This document shows positions 44,155-53,936 of a DNA stretch of 64,000 nt, piece by piece (within the stretch, counting starts at the first letter, position 1; each line of letters starts with the position of its first letter). Location: the NCBI GenBank assembly GCA_015057425.1, contig SVEL01000006.1:89301-153300 (forward strand), read 5' to 3'. A program made the position numbers and the translations under genes. The notes beneath the pieces were generated by a model. The model saw nothing but the letters and a program-made list of their open reading frames with translations. It ran no database searches and was not told the DNA's origin. The stretch is from Lachnospiraceae bacterium (GTDB taxonomy: Bacteria; Bacillota; Clostridia; Lachnospirales; Lachnospiraceae).

Positions 44155-44779
44155 AAAGTCAGATAAAATAATAATAGTAATATCTATAGTTTTTTTGTTT
44201 ACTTCGCTGGTATTATGTGTGTTTACCATCAGAAACTGGCAGCTTACGGAAGTTACCGTGTACACAGGTCCGGCAGCGTTGATTTGTGCATTTATCGGAT
44301 GGTTTTTAGTAAGAAGATATGAATTTAAGCAGGTGGCAAGGACTTTTGGACAATTTGCCGGTTTATTATTTGAAGTTGTAGGAACAATCATAAGAAGAAT
44401 ACAAAATGCTCTCGGTATGAGCAGCGGAAGCCATAAAGGAGTATTTCACATAAAAAATTATGATGATGAAACGGAAAGTATCGGAAACGGCGCAGGACAT
44501 ACAAGAAAAAGAAGACCGAAGTTTAAGAAGTGGAAGGATATGGACAATCAGGAAAAAGTCCGTTTTATCTATGCCAAAAGAAATCTTAAGCATATAAAAA
44601 AGGGATATGTGTATAAAGAGTCAGCTACACCTAATGAAGTGTTGGAAGATATGATTGGTAAGAAACTTGAAACGGAACAGACAAGGGAATTATATGATTT
44701 GTATAATCCGGCAAGATATAAGTTGAAATTTGATGTTTCAGACGACGAAACCATTAAATTAAAACATAAATTTTTATAA
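44144..44779 (+). CDS. Membrane protein of the MoxR/DUF58 cluster
   Basis: A 211-residue protein with two N-terminal hydrophobic helices (IIIVISIVFLFTSLVLCVF and TGPAALICAFIGWFLV) and a soluble, basic C-terminal part ending in LYDLYNPARYK, a stretch reminiscent of DUF4129-type tails. ATG 44144 overlaps DUF58 by 11 bases and has GAAGGTAACG before it. A transglutaminase-like gene that often follows in such clusters is missing. The function is unknown. Confidence 0.65.
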   Translation: MELKKSDKIIIVISIVFLFTSLVLCVFTIRNWQLTEVTVYTGPAALICAFIGWFLVRRYEFKQVARTFGQFAGLLFEVVGTIIRRIQNALGMSSGSHKGVFHIKNYDDETESIGNGAGHTRKRRPKFKKWKDMDNQEKVRFIYAKRNLKHIKKGYVYKESATPNEVLEDMIGKKLETEQTRELYDLYNPARYKLKFDVSDDETIKLKHKFL

Positions 44780-44808
44780 TAGACAACGAAGAAAAACTAT
44801 GGTAGAAT
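44780..44808 (+). promoter_or_regulatory. Promoter of tig
   Basis: TAGACA at 44780-44785, 17-bp spacer, TGG-TAGAAT extended -10 at 44803-44808, 42 bases ahead of the start codon. Confidence 0.6.
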
Positions 44809-44849
44809 ATGTAAATGCTATGTTTAAAAACAAGGAGGAAACTGTTTAA

Positions 44850-46130
44850 ATGAGTTTACAGGTAGAAAAATTAGAGAACAATAAAGCAAAACTTACTATT
44901 GAAGTATCAGCAGAAGAATTTGATGCTGCAATTGAGCAGGCATATCAGAAAAATAAAGGCAAAATGAGCGTTCCGGGCTTTAGAAAAGGTAAAGTTCCAC
45001 GTCAGATGTTAGAAAAGATGTACGGTGTTGGTGTATTTTATGAAGACGCAGTAAATGCACTTATCCCTGAAGCATATGCAAAGGAAGTTGAAAACTGTGA
45101 AGAAGAAATCGTTTCACAGCCAAGCATTGATGTAGTGCAGGTAGAAAAGGGAAAGCCATTTATCTTTACAGCAGTAGTTGCACTTAAGCCTGAAGTTAAG
45201 CTTGGTAAATACAAAGGACTTAAGATTGAAAAAGAATCTGCAGAAGTTACAGATGAAGAACTTACAGCAGAACTTGACAGAGTAAGAGAACAGAATTCAA
45301 GAACAATCCCTGTAGAAGACAGAGCCGTAGAAAACGGTGATGTTGTTACAGTTGATTATGAAGGATTTGTAGATGGTGTTGCATTTGAAGGTGGAAAGGG
45401 AACAGATTACCCATTAACAATCGGTTCACACACATTCATTGATACATTTGAAGAACAGCTTATCGGCAAGAACATCGGTGATGATGTAGAAGTTAATGTT
45501 ACATTCCCTGAAGAATATCACGCAGAAGAATTAAAGGGTAAAGCAGCTATGTTTAAGGTTGCAATTAAGGAAATCAAAGCTAAGGAACTTCCTGAGCTTG
45601 ATGATGACTTCGCACAGGATGTTTCAGAGTTTGACACACTTGATGAATACAAGGAAGATGTAAAGAAGAAACTTGCTGAAAAGAAAGAAAAGCAGATTAA
45701 GACAGAAGTTGAAAATAAAGCTATCGAGATGATTATCGAAGACGCTAAGATGGATATACCGGAAGAAATGGTTGATGAACAGGTTAAGCAGATGGCAGAA
45801 GACTTTGCAAGAAGACTTCAGGGTCAGGGTCTTGACATTGAACAGTACTTCAAGTTTACAGGTCTTACACCACAGAAGATGTTGGAAGATATGAGACCAC
45901 AGGCTGTTAAGAGAATTCAGAGCAGACTTGTACTTGAAGCAGTTGCAGAAGCAGAAAAGCTTGAAGTTACAGACGAAGAAGTAGATAAGGAAATCGAAGA
46001 AATGGCTGCTATGTACCAGATGGAAGCAGACAAGCTTAAAGAATTAATCGGCGATAGAGAAAAAGCTTCTATGAAGAAAGACATCGCTGTTCAGAAGGCA
46101 GTAGATTTCGTAGTTGCATCAGTTAAATAA
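44850..46130 (+). CDS. tig: Trigger factor
   Basis: Ribosome-associated chaperone and prolyl isomerase, 426 residues. The ribosome-docking loop is GFRKGKVPRQMLEKMYG. The FKBP-like isomerase domain spans about residues 155-240 (VTVDYEGFVDGVAFEGG, LIGKNIGDDVEVNVTFPEEY), and the C-terminal arms (about 255-426) form the helical cradle. AAGGAGG precedes ATG. The order tig-clpP-clpX is common in Firmicutes and joins nascent-chain folding with proteolysis. Confidence 0.97.
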   Translation: MSLQVEKLENNKAKLTIEVSAEEFDAAIEQAYQKNKGKMSVPGFRKGKVPRQMLEKMYGVGVFYEDAVNALIPEAYAKEVENCEEEIVSQPSIDVVQVEKGKPFIFTAVVALKPEVKLGKYKGLKIEKESAEVTDEELTAELDRVREQNSRTIPVEDRAVENGDVVTVDYEGFVDGVAFEGGKGTDYPLTIGSHTFIDTFEEQLIGKNIGDDVEVNVTFPEEYHAEELKGKAAMFKVAIKEIKAKELPELDDDFAQDVSEFDTLDEYKEDVKKKLAEKKEKQIKTEVENKAIEMIIEDAKMDIPEEMVDEQVKQMAEDFARRLQGQGLDIEQYFKFTGLTPQKMLEDMRPQAVKRIQSRLVLEAVAEAEKLEVTDEEVDKEIEEMAAMYQMEADKLKELIGDREKASMKKDIAVQKAVDFVVASVK

Positions 46131-46247
46131 TTTAACAGGAGCAACGCACAAAAGATAAGAACTAATTGTGGACGGGGAAAGTAGGCGGTAAGGCTTAGTT
46201 TCCTTGTCTTGTATATGAAGAAATGTATTTTCAGAACGGAGGTATTT

Positions 46248-46841
46248 ATGAGTTTAGTTCCTTATGTAGTAAAACAGACAAGTAAAGGCGAGAGGTCATA
46301 CGATATTTATTCAAGACTTCTTGAAGAAAGAATTATTTTCTTGGGAGAAGAAGTTAATGAAACTACAGCAAGTCTTGTAGTTGCTCAGTTACTTTTCCTG
46401 GAATCAGAAGATCCGACAAAGGATATTCATCTTTATATTAACAGTCCTGGTGGTTCTGTAACAGCAGGTATGGCTATTTATGATACTATGAATTACATCA
46501 AATGTGATGTTTCAACAACATGTATAGGTATGGCTGCAAGTATGGGAGCATTCCTTCTTGCAGGTGGTGCAAAAGGTAAGAGATATGCACTTCCTAATGC
46601 GGAAATTATGATTCATCAGCCACTTGGCGGGGCAAAGGGTCAGGCTACAGAAATTCAGATAGCTGCAGAACATATCCTGAAGACAAAGAAAAAGTTAAAT
46701 GAAATACTTGCTGAAAACACAGGTAAACCATACGATGTTATCGAGAAAGATACAGACAGAGATAACTATATGACAGCTGTGGAAGCTATGGAATATGGCC
46801 TTATTGACCATGTTATTACAAAAAAAGAAAGCGTTAATTAA
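46248..46841 (+). CDS. clpP: ATP-dependent Clp protease proteolytic subunit
   Basis: Serine peptidase of 197 residues that forms the 14-mer chamber used by ClpX and other Clp ATPases. Ser98 is in GMAASMGAF and His123 in MIHQPLGG; the third triad residue is in the EKDTDRDN loop. ATG 46248 has CGGAGG upstream; the longer frame adds 13 residues without a site. The 117-base gap after tig contains a weak inverted repeat that may shape the leader. clpX follows 23 bases later. Confidence 0.97.
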   Translation: MSLVPYVVKQTSKGERSYDIYSRLLEERIIFLGEEVNETTASLVVAQLLFLESEDPTKDIHLYINSPGGSVTAGMAIYDTMNYIKCDVSTTCIGMAASMGAFLLAGGAKGKRYALPNAEIMIHQPLGGAKGQATEIQIAAEHILKTKKKLNEILAENTGKPYDVIEKDTDRDNYMTAVEAMEYGLIDHVITKKESVN

Positions 46842-46864
46842 TCCGGAAAGGTAAGGACATTTTT

Positions 46865-48118
46865 ATGAGCAAAAATGGAAATGAAGGTACCGGAAGAATA
46901 GCTAAATGTTCATTTTGCGGCAAAAATCAAAATGAGGTACGCAGACTTATTTCAGGTGCAAATGACGTGTGTATCTGTGATGAATGTATTGATTTATGTG
47001 CAGATATTATAGATGAGATGTATGAAAACGACGGTGCGGAAGAATATGAAATCAATCTCCAAAAACCTAAGGAAATAAAAGCACATCTTGATGAATATGT
47101 CATTGGACAGGAAGAAGCTAAGAAAGTACTTTCGGTAGCAGTATATAATCACTATAAGAGAATACTGAACAACGATATTTCAGAAATAGAACTTCAAAAG
47201 AGTAATATTCTTATGCTTGGTCCTACCGGTTCAGGTAAAACTTATCTTGCAAGAACTCTTGCAAAGATATTAAATGTTCCTTTTGCCATAGCAGATGCTA
47301 CGGCACTTACGGAAGCCGGATATGTGGGGGAAGATGTTGAGAATATTTTATTAAAGCTTATTCAGGCGGCAGATTATGATATTGAAAAAGCGCAGACAGG
47401 TATTATCTATATTGATGAAATAGATAAGATTACCAAGAAGTCTGAAAATGTGTCAATTACGAGAGACGTTTCAGGTGAAGGTGTACAGCAGGCACTTCTT
47501 AAGATATTGGAAGGAACTGTTGCAAGTGTTCCGCCACAGGGTGGAAGAAAGCATCCTCATCAGGAACTTTTACAGATAGACACAACCAATATTTTATTTA
47601 TTTGCGGCGGGGCGTTTGACGGCCTTGAAAAAATTATTGAGAACAGAACTGACAAAAAGGGAATAGGTTTTGGCGCAGAAATTCTTTCAAAAGCAGAAAA
47701 GGATGCGCAGCTTATGAAGGATGTAATGCCGGAAGACCTTGTTAAATTCGGTCTTATTCCTGAGTTTATCGGTCGTGTTCCTGTAATGGTTACACTTGAT
47801 AAGCTTGACAGGGAAGCTCTTATAAGAATACTTAAAGAGCCTAAAAATGCTATTGTAAAGCAATACAAAAAGTTATTCGAATTAGATGGTGTAGAACTTG
47901 AATTTACGGATGAGGCCATTGAAGCTACGGCAGATAAGGCGATTAAGCATAATACCGGAGCAAGAGGACTTCGTTCCATAATGGAAGACAGTATGATGGA
48001 CGTAATGTTCGAAATACCATCTGAAGACGATATTACAAAGTGTATCGTAGATAAAGAAGTGATAACAGAAGGAAAAGAACCTGTTATTATAAGAAAAGCA
48101 ACTAAAATGAAAAAGTAA
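46865..48118 (+). CDS. clpX: ATP-dependent Clp protease ATP-binding subunit ClpX
   Basis: AAA+ unfoldase of 417 residues that feeds ClpP. The N-terminal zinc finger has Cys15-18 and Cys38-41 (CSFC, CDEC). Walker A GPTGSGKT lies near residue 119, Walker [11 protein letters not shown], and the pore loop GYVGEDVE and sensor 2 NTGARGLRS are present. It is downstream of clpP, and the cell division GTPase gene engB follows 43 bases on. Confidence 0.97.
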   Translation: MSKNGNEGTGRIAKCSFCGKNQNEVRRLISGANDVCICDECIDLCADIIDEMYENDGAEEYEINLQKPKEIKAHLDEYVIGQEEAKKVLSVAVYNHYKRILNNDISEIELQKSNILMLGPTGSGKTYLARTLAKILNVPFAIADATALTEAGYVGEDVENILLKLIQAADYDIEKAQTGIIYIDEIDKITKKSENVSITRDVSGEGVQQALLKILEGTVASVPPQGGRKHPHQELLQIDTTNILFICGGAFDGLEKIIENRTDKKGIGFGAEILSKAEKDAQLMKDVMPEDLVKFGLIPEFIGRVPVMVTLDKLDREALIRILKEPKNAIVKQYKKLFELDGVELEFTDEAIEATADKAIKHNTGARGLRSIMEDSMMDVMFEIPSEDDITKCIVDKEVITEGKEPVIIRKATKMKK

Positions 48119-48161
48119 TTGGCAAGAGATGATAAGCCGATGATGAAAGGCAAGGTTATTT

Positions 48162-48794
48162 ATGATTATAAAAGATGTAGAACTTGAAACTGTGTGCGGT
48201 ATAACAAGTATATTGCCGGAAAATAGCAGTACAGAGGTAGCATTTGCCGGTAAATCAAACGTAGGTAAGTCATCTCTTATTAATGCAATTCTTAACAGAA
48301 AAGCACTGGCAAGAACATCGGCTCAGCCGGGTAAGACTCAGACAATTAATTTCTATAAGATGACATATCGTATGGAAGATGATGTTACGGAAGAAACAAA
48401 GCCACAGTGGAAGGATATGTATTGTGTAGACCTTCCGGGATACGGATTTGCGAAGGTTTCAAAGGAAACACAGGAAAAATGGGGCAATATGATAGAAAGC
48501 TATCTTAATAAGTCCCGGGTTTTAAAGGCAGTATTTCTTCTTGTAGATATACGTCATGAGCCGTCAGCCAATGATAAAAATATGTATAAATGGATAGTTC
48601 ACAACGGTTATGATCCGATTATCATAGCAACAAAGCTTGATAAGATAACAAGGAATCAGGTTCCGAAACACGTTAAGATGATAAGAACGGGGCTGGATGT
48701 GAAGAAGGGAACTACGATAATTCCATTTTCTGCTACTACAAAGCAGGGACGGGATGAGATATGGAAGTTACTTGACGAACTCAATTGTCAGTAA
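48162..48794 (+). CDS. engB: Ribosome biogenesis GTP-binding protein EngB (YsxC/YihA)
   Basis: A 210-residue TRAFAC-class GTPase needed for large ribosomal subunit assembly. G1 AGKSNVGKSSLIN, G2 Thr in AQPGKTQTINF, G3 DLPGYGFAKV and G4 TKLDK are all present, followed by G5 IPFSATTKQG. The length is as expected. AAAGGCAAGG precedes ATG. A clear terminator 30 bases after the stop ends the tig-clpP-clpX-engB unit. Confidence 0.96.
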   Translation: MIIKDVELETVCGITSILPENSSTEVAFAGKSNVGKSSLINAILNRKALARTSAQPGKTQTINFYKMTYRMEDDVTEETKPQWKDMYCVDLPGYGFAKVSKETQEKWGNMIESYLNKSRVLKAVFLLVDIRHEPSANDKNMYKWIVHNGYDPIIIATKLDKITRNQVPKHVKMIRTGLDVKKGTTIIPFSATTKQGRDEIWKLLDELNCQ

Positions 48795-48824
48795 GAATGC
48801 CCGAGCGGTATTGCACAGCAATGA

Positions 48825-48852
48825 AAAAGAGAGACCGTTAAGTCTCTCTTTT
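48825..48852 (+). terminator. Intrinsic terminator after engB
   Basis: Arms AAAAGAGAGAC (48825-48835) and GTCTCTCTTTT (48842-48852), 6-nt loop. The next 200 bases to 49057 are AT-rich and hold two small palindromes: TGAGTATT-T-AATACTCA (48905-48921) and AAGGGA-AACA-TCCCTT near 48945-48960. No gene is seen there. Confidence 0.9.
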
Positions 48853-49057
48853 CAATTTCGTAAGTTGTTTGGTTGGTTTGTATAAAATAATAAAATTGGA
48901 GGGATGAGTATTTAATACTCACATATTATGAAAAAAAGTTTATCAAGGGAAACATCCCTTTGATGATTTTATTATATTTGACAATAATTAAGAAATCTTA
49001 GTTTTTATGTAAATTGATATTTAATAAAATTTGAACAAATTATGAACGAAAAAGCCC

Positions 49058-49086
49058 TTTACAGATTTAATCTGATAAAGTATAAT
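49058..49086 (+). promoter_or_regulatory. Promoter of nfnAB
   Basis: TTTACA at 49058-49063, exact 17-bp spacer, TATAAT at 49081-49086. Confidence 0.75.
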
Positions 49087-49127
49087 CAGCATTAGACGTT
49101 TTTTAGACAAATCAGAAAGGCGAAAAA

Positions 49128-49970
49128 ATGTACAAGATAAAGAAGAAAACAGAACTTAATAACACAGTTACACGAATGGACGTTGAAGCACCGCTTATAG
49201 CTGCAAAAGCTGAACCGGGTCAATTTATAATTCTTCGTGTAGATGAATTTGGAGAAAGAATTCCGTTAACAATTGCGGATTATGATAGAGAAGCAGGAAC
49301 TGTTTCTATTATATTCCAGATAGTCGGAGCAACGACAGAGAAGCTTAACAGACTTAATGAAGGCGAATATATACAGGATTTTGTAGGACCGTTAGGTGTA
49401 GCAACAAAGACAGAGGGTCTTAAAAAGGTTGCCATCGTAGGTGGCGGTGTAGGCTGTGCCATAGCATATCCTATTGCTAAGAAACTTCATAATCTTGGTA
49501 CGGAAGTCCACTCAATAGTTGGCTTTAGAAATAAAGATTTAGTTATTCTTGAAGACGATTTTAAGACAGTAAGTGATAAGATGGTCATTATGACAGATGA
49601 CGGAAGCTATGGCGATAAAGGACTTGTAACAGATGCTTTAAGAAAGCTTATAGAAGATGGCAATCAGTATGATGAAGTTATAACTATCGGACCGCTTATT
49701 ATGATGAAATTTGTATGTGCTGTTACAAAGGAATTTGACATAAAGACTACAGTCAGCATGAATCCGATTATGATAGACGGAACAGGTATGTGCGGCGGCT
49801 GCAGACTTACAGTAGGTGGGCAGACGAAGTTTGCATGCGTGGATGGTCCTGACTTTGATGGTCATCAGGTTGATTTTGATGAAGCCATGGAAAGAGCTAA
49901 TATGTACAGAGAATTTGAGAGACACGCTCATGAAGAAACATGTAACCTTTTTGCAAAGGATGCAGAGTAA
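49128..49970 (+). CDS. nfnA: NfnA-type ferredoxin:NADP oxidoreductase small subunit
   Basis: A 280-residue FAD/NAD-binding protein with an iron-sulfur site, of the NADH-dependent reduced ferredoxin:NADP+ oxidoreductase small subunit type. It has the FAD motif RIPLTIAD, the nucleotide loop VAIVGGGVGCAIAYPIAKKL, and the [2Fe-2S] binding stretch GTGMCGGCRL plus FACVDGPDFD. Together with the large subunit it bifurcates electrons, making NADPH from NADH and reduced ferredoxin. Dihydroorotate dehydrogenase electron-transfer subunit (PyrK) is the alternative, but the neighbour gene decides for Nfn. AAAGGCGAAA precedes ATG. Confidence 0.9.
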   Translation: MYKIKKKTELNNTVTRMDVEAPLIAAKAEPGQFIILRVDEFGERIPLTIADYDREAGTVSIIFQIVGATTEKLNRLNEGEYIQDFVGPLGVATKTEGLKKVAIVGGGVGCAIAYPIAKKLHNLGTEVHSIVGFRNKDLVILEDDFKTVSDKMVIMTDDGSYGDKGLVTDALRKLIEDGNQYDEVITIGPLIMMKFVCAVTKEFDIKTTVSMNPIMIDGTGMCGGCRLTVGGQTKFACVDGPDFDGHQVDFDEAMERANMYREFERHAHEETCNLFAKDAE

Positions 49971-50004
49971 AACCCTTCTGAACGGAGAATTGTGAGGAAT
50001 AAAT

Positions 50005-51402
50005 ATGCGTAATATGTCATTAACAAAAAATGAGATGCCTACTCAGGCACCTGATGTAAGAAATAAAAACTTTCTCGAAGTTGCTACAGGATATACTGAG
50101 GAACAGGCTATTGATGAGGCAAACAGATGCCTTCAGTGTAAGAAACCACGCTGTGTAAGTGGTTGTCCTGTATCTATCAATATACCAGCATTTATAAAAG
50201 AAGTTGCAGAAGGTAACTTTGAAAAAGCTTATGAGATAATTTCACAGTCAAGCTCACTTCCTGCTGTATGCGGGCGAGTTTGTCCGCAGGAATCACAGTG
50301 TGAAGGAAAGTGTGTCCGCGGTGTAAAAGGTGAACCGGTAGCAATTGGACGTCTTGAAAGATTTGTTGCAGACTGGCACAATGAACATGCAAGCGGAGAA
50401 GTTAAGGTACCGGAATCAAACGGTCACAAGGTGGCGATAATCGGTTCAGGTCCTTCAGGACTTACATGTGCAGGGGATCTTGCTAAAAAAGGATATGATG
50501 TAACGGTATACGAGGCACTTCACCTTGCAGGAGGTGTACTTGTGTATGGTATTCCTGAGTTCAGACTTCCAAAGGCAATAGTTCAGAAAGAAATTGATGG
50601 ACTTAAGGCTCTTGGTGTAAAGATAGAAACCAATATGGTTATAGGTAAAGTATTATCAATAGATGAACTTATGAAAGATGGCGGATTTGAGGCTGTATTT
50701 ATAGGTACAGGTGCAGGACTTCCGAGATTTATGAATATTCCGGGCGAAAATCTTAAGGGTGTATATTCAGCAAATGAATTCCTTACACGAGTTAATCTTA
50801 TGAAAGCTTATAAGGATGATTCTTCAACACCTATTATGAGAGCTAAGAAAGTAGCAGTTGTAGGCGGCGGAAATGTAGCAATGGATGCTGCCCGTTCAGC
50901 ATTGCGCCTTGGTGCAGAGGAAGTATATATTGTATACAGAAGATCAGAAGAAGAACTTCCTGCGAGAAAAGAAGAAATAGAGCATGCCAGGGAAGAAGGC
51001 GTAGTATTTAAGCTTCTTACAAATCCTAAAGAAATCCTTGGCGATGAGCATAAGTTTGTAACAGGTATGAAATGTAGTGAAATGGAATTAGGCGAACCTG
51101 ATGCATCAGGAAGAAGAAGACCTGTTGAAAAGCCTGATTCAGAATTTTTACTGGATGTAGATTGTGTGATTATGTCTATAGGAACATCACCAAATCCACT
51201 TATTAAGTCCACTACAAAGGGACTTGAAACTAAAGAATGGGGCGGTATTGTTGCTGCTGAAGATACAGGACTTACTTCAAGAAAAGGCGTATATGCCGGT
51301 GGTGATGCAGTTACAGGAGCGGCAACAGTTATACTTGCTATGGGGGCAGGTAAAACAGCGGCTAAGTCAATAGATGAAGCAATTTCTTCAAAAAAGAAAT
51401 AG
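50005..51402 (+). CDS. nfnB: NfnB-type ferredoxin:NADP oxidoreductase large subunit
   Basis: A 465-residue flavoprotein resembling glutamate synthase small subunit. Its N-terminal cysteine clusters (CLQCKKPRCVSGCP and CGRVCPQESQCEGKC) hold two [4Fe-4S] centres. Two Rossmann motifs follow (VAIIGSGPSGLTCAGDL and VAVVGGGNVAMDAAR), ending in GVYAGGDAVTGAATVILAMGAGKTAA. No glutamate synthase large subunit is nearby, while NfnA precedes it by 34 bases, so Nfn is the best call. GAGGAATAAAT is upstream of the ATG. It supplies NADPH for biosynthesis. Confidence 0.92.
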   Translation: MRNMSLTKNEMPTQAPDVRNKNFLEVATGYTEEQAIDEANRCLQCKKPRCVSGCPVSINIPAFIKEVAEGNFEKAYEIISQSSSLPAVCGRVCPQESQCEGKCVRGVKGEPVAIGRLERFVADWHNEHASGEVKVPESNGHKVAIIGSGPSGLTCAGDLAKKGYDVTVYEALHLAGGVLVYGIPEFRLPKAIVQKEIDGLKALGVKIETNMVIGKVLSIDELMKDGGFEAVFIGTGAGLPRFMNIPGENLKGVYSANEFLTRVNLMKAYKDDSSTPIMRAKKVAVVGGGNVAMDAARSALRLGAEEVYIVYRRSEEELPARKEEIEHAREEGVVFKLLTNPKEILGDEHKFVTGMKCSEMELGEPDASGRRRPVEKPDSEFLLDVDCVIMSIGTSPNPLIKSTTKGLETKEWGGIVAAEDTGLTSRKGVYAGGDAVTGAATVILAMGAGKTAAKSIDEAISSKKK

Positions 51403-51428
51403 AATGTTTTATGGAAAGGTGTATATAA

Positions 51429-52085
51429 ATGCAAAGAATAAAAGACTTTTTTAGTTTGGAAGGACCATTTCTTACTTTTATGGAAAAGCTTGTATGGATA
51501 TTCTTCTCAAACATATTTTTCATACTGTTGTGTATACCGGTAGTAACAATGGCAAATGGAGCAAAGGCTATGTATGCCGTTATGTATAATCTTGTTGAAG
51601 ATAAGAAGGCAGACCTGATTTCAACATATTTTTCCAGCTTTAAGAAAAATTTTGTTACAGGGATGGCTATTTCAGTTACTACAGTGGTAGTTATGGTTGT
51701 CAGCGTATTTGATATACTGTACTTCTTCTGGATGGGTACCACAATGGGATACGTATTAATGGGAATCAGTATATTTATAGCATTGTTTTTACTTTGTTTT
51801 TTCCTTTGTATGGCACCTGTTATGGCTGTAAAAGAAGGAAATTACAAAGAAACACTGTTAAATACATGGGATTTTATGAAAAAAAATCCAAGGTCTGCAT
51901 TAGGCGTACTGATATCAACTGCCTGCTTTGTATCTATAGCAGTTATTATCATGGTAATACCTGCGTTCTACATTTTTGCATACCTTCTATTCATAATCGT
52001 AGGTTTAAATGCATTTGTAATAAGTTATATAGTTCATGCTAAGCTTATCGGAAGAGAAGCTTTAGAAGAAGAAATCGAAGAGTAA
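51429..52085 (+). CDS. YesL-like DUF624 membrane protein
   Basis: A 218-residue membrane protein of the DUF624 (YesL) family. It has an amphipathic N-terminal stretch (FFSLEGPFLTFMEKLVWIFFSNI) and five hydrophobic helices; conserved CIPVVTMANGAKAMYAVMY and KKNPRSALGVL are typical. The C-terminus is acidic. It starts 26 bases after nfnB with GGAAAGG upstream and may be co-transcribed. The function is unknown. A long nested palindrome follows. Confidence 0.85.
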   Translation: MQRIKDFFSLEGPFLTFMEKLVWIFFSNIFFILLCIPVVTMANGAKAMYAVMYNLVEDKKADLISTYFSSFKKNFVTGMAISVTTVVVMVVSVFDILYFFWMGTTMGYVLMGISIFIALFLLCFFLCMAPVMAVKEGNYKETLLNTWDFMKKNPRSALGVLISTACFVSIAVIIMVIPAFYIFAYLLFIIVGLNAFVISYIVHAKLIGREALEEEIEE

Positions 52086-52113
52086 GTGTATAAAATATAA
52101 TAAATCATAAAAT

Positions 52114-52298
52114 AACGTTAAATTATATCATTTAAGAAAACACTAGCCAAAATTTTCGTTAATCGACGAGCATACTTGTGTGTCCGTAGCATGTCTGAGC
52201 GATGTGAAACATCGCGAGTTTGCGAGAGGACACACTAATTAAGGGCGCAGTCGATTAGAAAATTTGGCTTTGTTTTTGTAATGATATAATTTAACGTT
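52114..52298. repeat. Nested 185-bp palindromic unit between two convergent genes
   Basis: Outer arms are perfect 19-bp inverted repeats (52114-52132 / 52280-52298). Inside, in order, pair AGCCAAAATTTTC with GAAAATTTGGCT, TAATCGAC with GTCGATTA, GTGTGTCC with GGACACAC, and GCGATGT with ACATCGC around a GAA loop. The whole region folds as one long interrupted hairpin. It lies between the yesL-like gene and rho, both pointing into it, so it can end transcription both ways, but it is far longer than a normal terminator. Confidence 0.8.
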
Positions 52299-52325
52299 TT
52301 GTGTTTTAATAACATATATAAATCT

Positions 52326-53717
52326 TTACAATTTTATCTTCTTAATCATTTCGCAGAATTCTGCATTATTCTTGGTCTTGGCGAAAAGATTAAGAATCTG
52401 TTCTACGGCATCTTCAGGTTTAAGACCATTGGTTGCTTTACGCATAATATTTACAGCTTCAAGCTCTGATTCATTTAAAAGAAGGTCTTCGCGGCGTGTA
52501 CCTGATTTTAAGATGTCTATGGCAGGGAAGACGCGCTTTTCCTGAAGCTTTCTGTCAAGTACAAGTTCCATATTGCCGGTACCTTTAAATTCTTCATAGA
52601 CTACATCATCCATCTTACTGCCTGTTTCAATTAATGCAGTTGCAAGGATTGTAAGACTGCCGCCTTCACGCATATTACGTGCAGCACCGAAGAATTTCTT
52701 TGGCATATGAAGAGATGCAGGGTCCAAACCACCTGAAAGTGTACGTCCGCTTGAAGGAATTGTTAAGTTATAAGCACGTGTGAGTCGGGTAATACTGTCC
52801 AAAAGAATAATAACATCTTCACCATGCTCAACAAGTCGTTTAGCACGTTCAATAACCATTTCGGATACACGTTTGTGATGTTCAGGCAATTCATCAAATG
52901 TTGAATAAATTACTTCAACTTTATTTCCTTCAATAGCTTCCTTTATATCTGTAACTTCTTCAGGTCTTTCATCAATAAGTAAAATAATCATATGCATTTC
53001 AGGATTATTCTTGGTGACAGACTTTGCAACTTCCTTTAATAATGTTGTCTTTCCGGCCTTTGGAGGAGAAACAATCATACCACGCTGACCTTTACCAATC
53101 GGTGAAATCAAATCAACAATTCTGGTTGCAGTATTGTGTGATGATGTTTCAAGCTTAAGGCGATTACATGGGAAAATAGGTGTAAGGTCCTCAAAATTTG
53201 GACGTTTGGCTGAAATGGCAGGATTAATACCATTTACTGATTCAAGAAACAATAATGCACCAAACTTTTCGTTCATAGTTCTGACACGTATTTTACCTTT
53301 AAGAATGTCACCTGTTTTTAAGTTAAATTTTCTTATTTGAGAAGGTGAAACGTATACATCATTTTCACCCGGTAAGTAATTTTCACATCTTATAAATCCG
53401 TAGCCATCAGGCATTACTTCAAGAATGCCGTGTGCAACCTCGCCACTGTCAAGGCTTGAGTCGGTAATAGAATCTTTTACGGCAGAAGCGGCATCTTCAT
53501 TGGCTATTTCAGAATTTTCTGCTACAGGAGCAGGTTTAGCTATAGTAGAAGTTGATTTTGCATCAACCGGTGCAGGGGTTATAGGGTTTTCTTCCAATGT
53601 CTGCAGTATAAGATTAATAAGAGTCTCTTTTCTTACGTTGGTAATACTTTTTATACCACGTACTTTTGCCAATTCACGTAATTCAGTCATTGGCAATGAA
53701 TTTAATTTGTCACGCAT
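52326..53717 (-). CDS. rho: Transcription termination factor Rho
   Basis: Hexameric RNA-dependent ATPase, 463 residues. The N-terminal SAP-like domain ([15 protein letters not shown]...RKETLINLI) is followed by a short Ala/Thr-rich linker, the cold-shock RNA-binding fold ([27 protein letters not shown]), Walker [14 protein letters not shown]-loop and R-loop segments [14 protein letters not shown] and the [15 protein letters not shown] region. AAAGGATG precedes the start on this strand. The C-terminus ends 28 bases from the palindromic unit shared with yesL. Rho-dependent termination is therefore available in this organism. Confidence 0.97.
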   Translation of the reverse strand: MRDKLNSLPMTELRELAKVRGIKSITNVRKETLINLILQTLEENPITPAPVDAKSTSTIAKPAPVAENSEIANEDAASAVKDSITDSSLDSGEVAHGILEVMPDGYGFIRCENYLPGENDVYVSPSQIRKFNLKTGDILKGKIRVRTMNEKFGALLFLESVNGINPAISAKRPNFEDLTPIFPCNRLKLETSSHNTATRIVDLISPIGKGQRGMIVSPPKAGKTTLLKEVAKSVTKNNPEMHMIILLIDERPEEVTDIKEAIEGNKVEVIYSTFDELPEHHKRVSEMVIERAKRLVEHGEDVIILLDSITRLTRAYNLTIPSSGRTLSGGLDPASLHMPKKFFGAARNMREGGSLTILATALIETGSKMDDVVYEEFKGTGNMELVLDRKLQEKRVFPAIDILKSGTRREDLLLNESELEAVNIMRKATNGLKPEDAVEQILNLFAKTKNNAEFCEMIKKIKL

Positions 53718-53897
53718 ATAGTCATCCTTTCACAATGTATTTTGTTGAACGTAACGGAAATCATCTGGCGGAAAATGCCATGAAAAATAGAAATTAAGAT
53801 TAACCAATTTTATTTACGGATTAAATATAGCATATAAAAACCAAAAAAGATAGTATTTTTTTTCGACCAATTGTGATATTATTTGTTTATCGGCCTG

Positions 53898-53906
53898 TGA
53901 TATAAT
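53898..53906 (+). promoter_or_regulatory. Extended -10 promoter of malic enzyme
   Basis: TGA-TATAAT with TATAAT at 53901-53906, 30 bases ahead of the start codon; no strong -35. Confidence 0.55.
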
Positions 53907-53936
53907 TAGAAAGGTCTGAAACGGAGGCACCATTTT

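Noticed and set aside
46131..46247. Structured leader before clpP
   Set aside because: Only a weak interrupted pairing (AAGATAAG..AACTAA with TTAGTT..TTGTCTT) is seen, which is too little to call a regulatory element.
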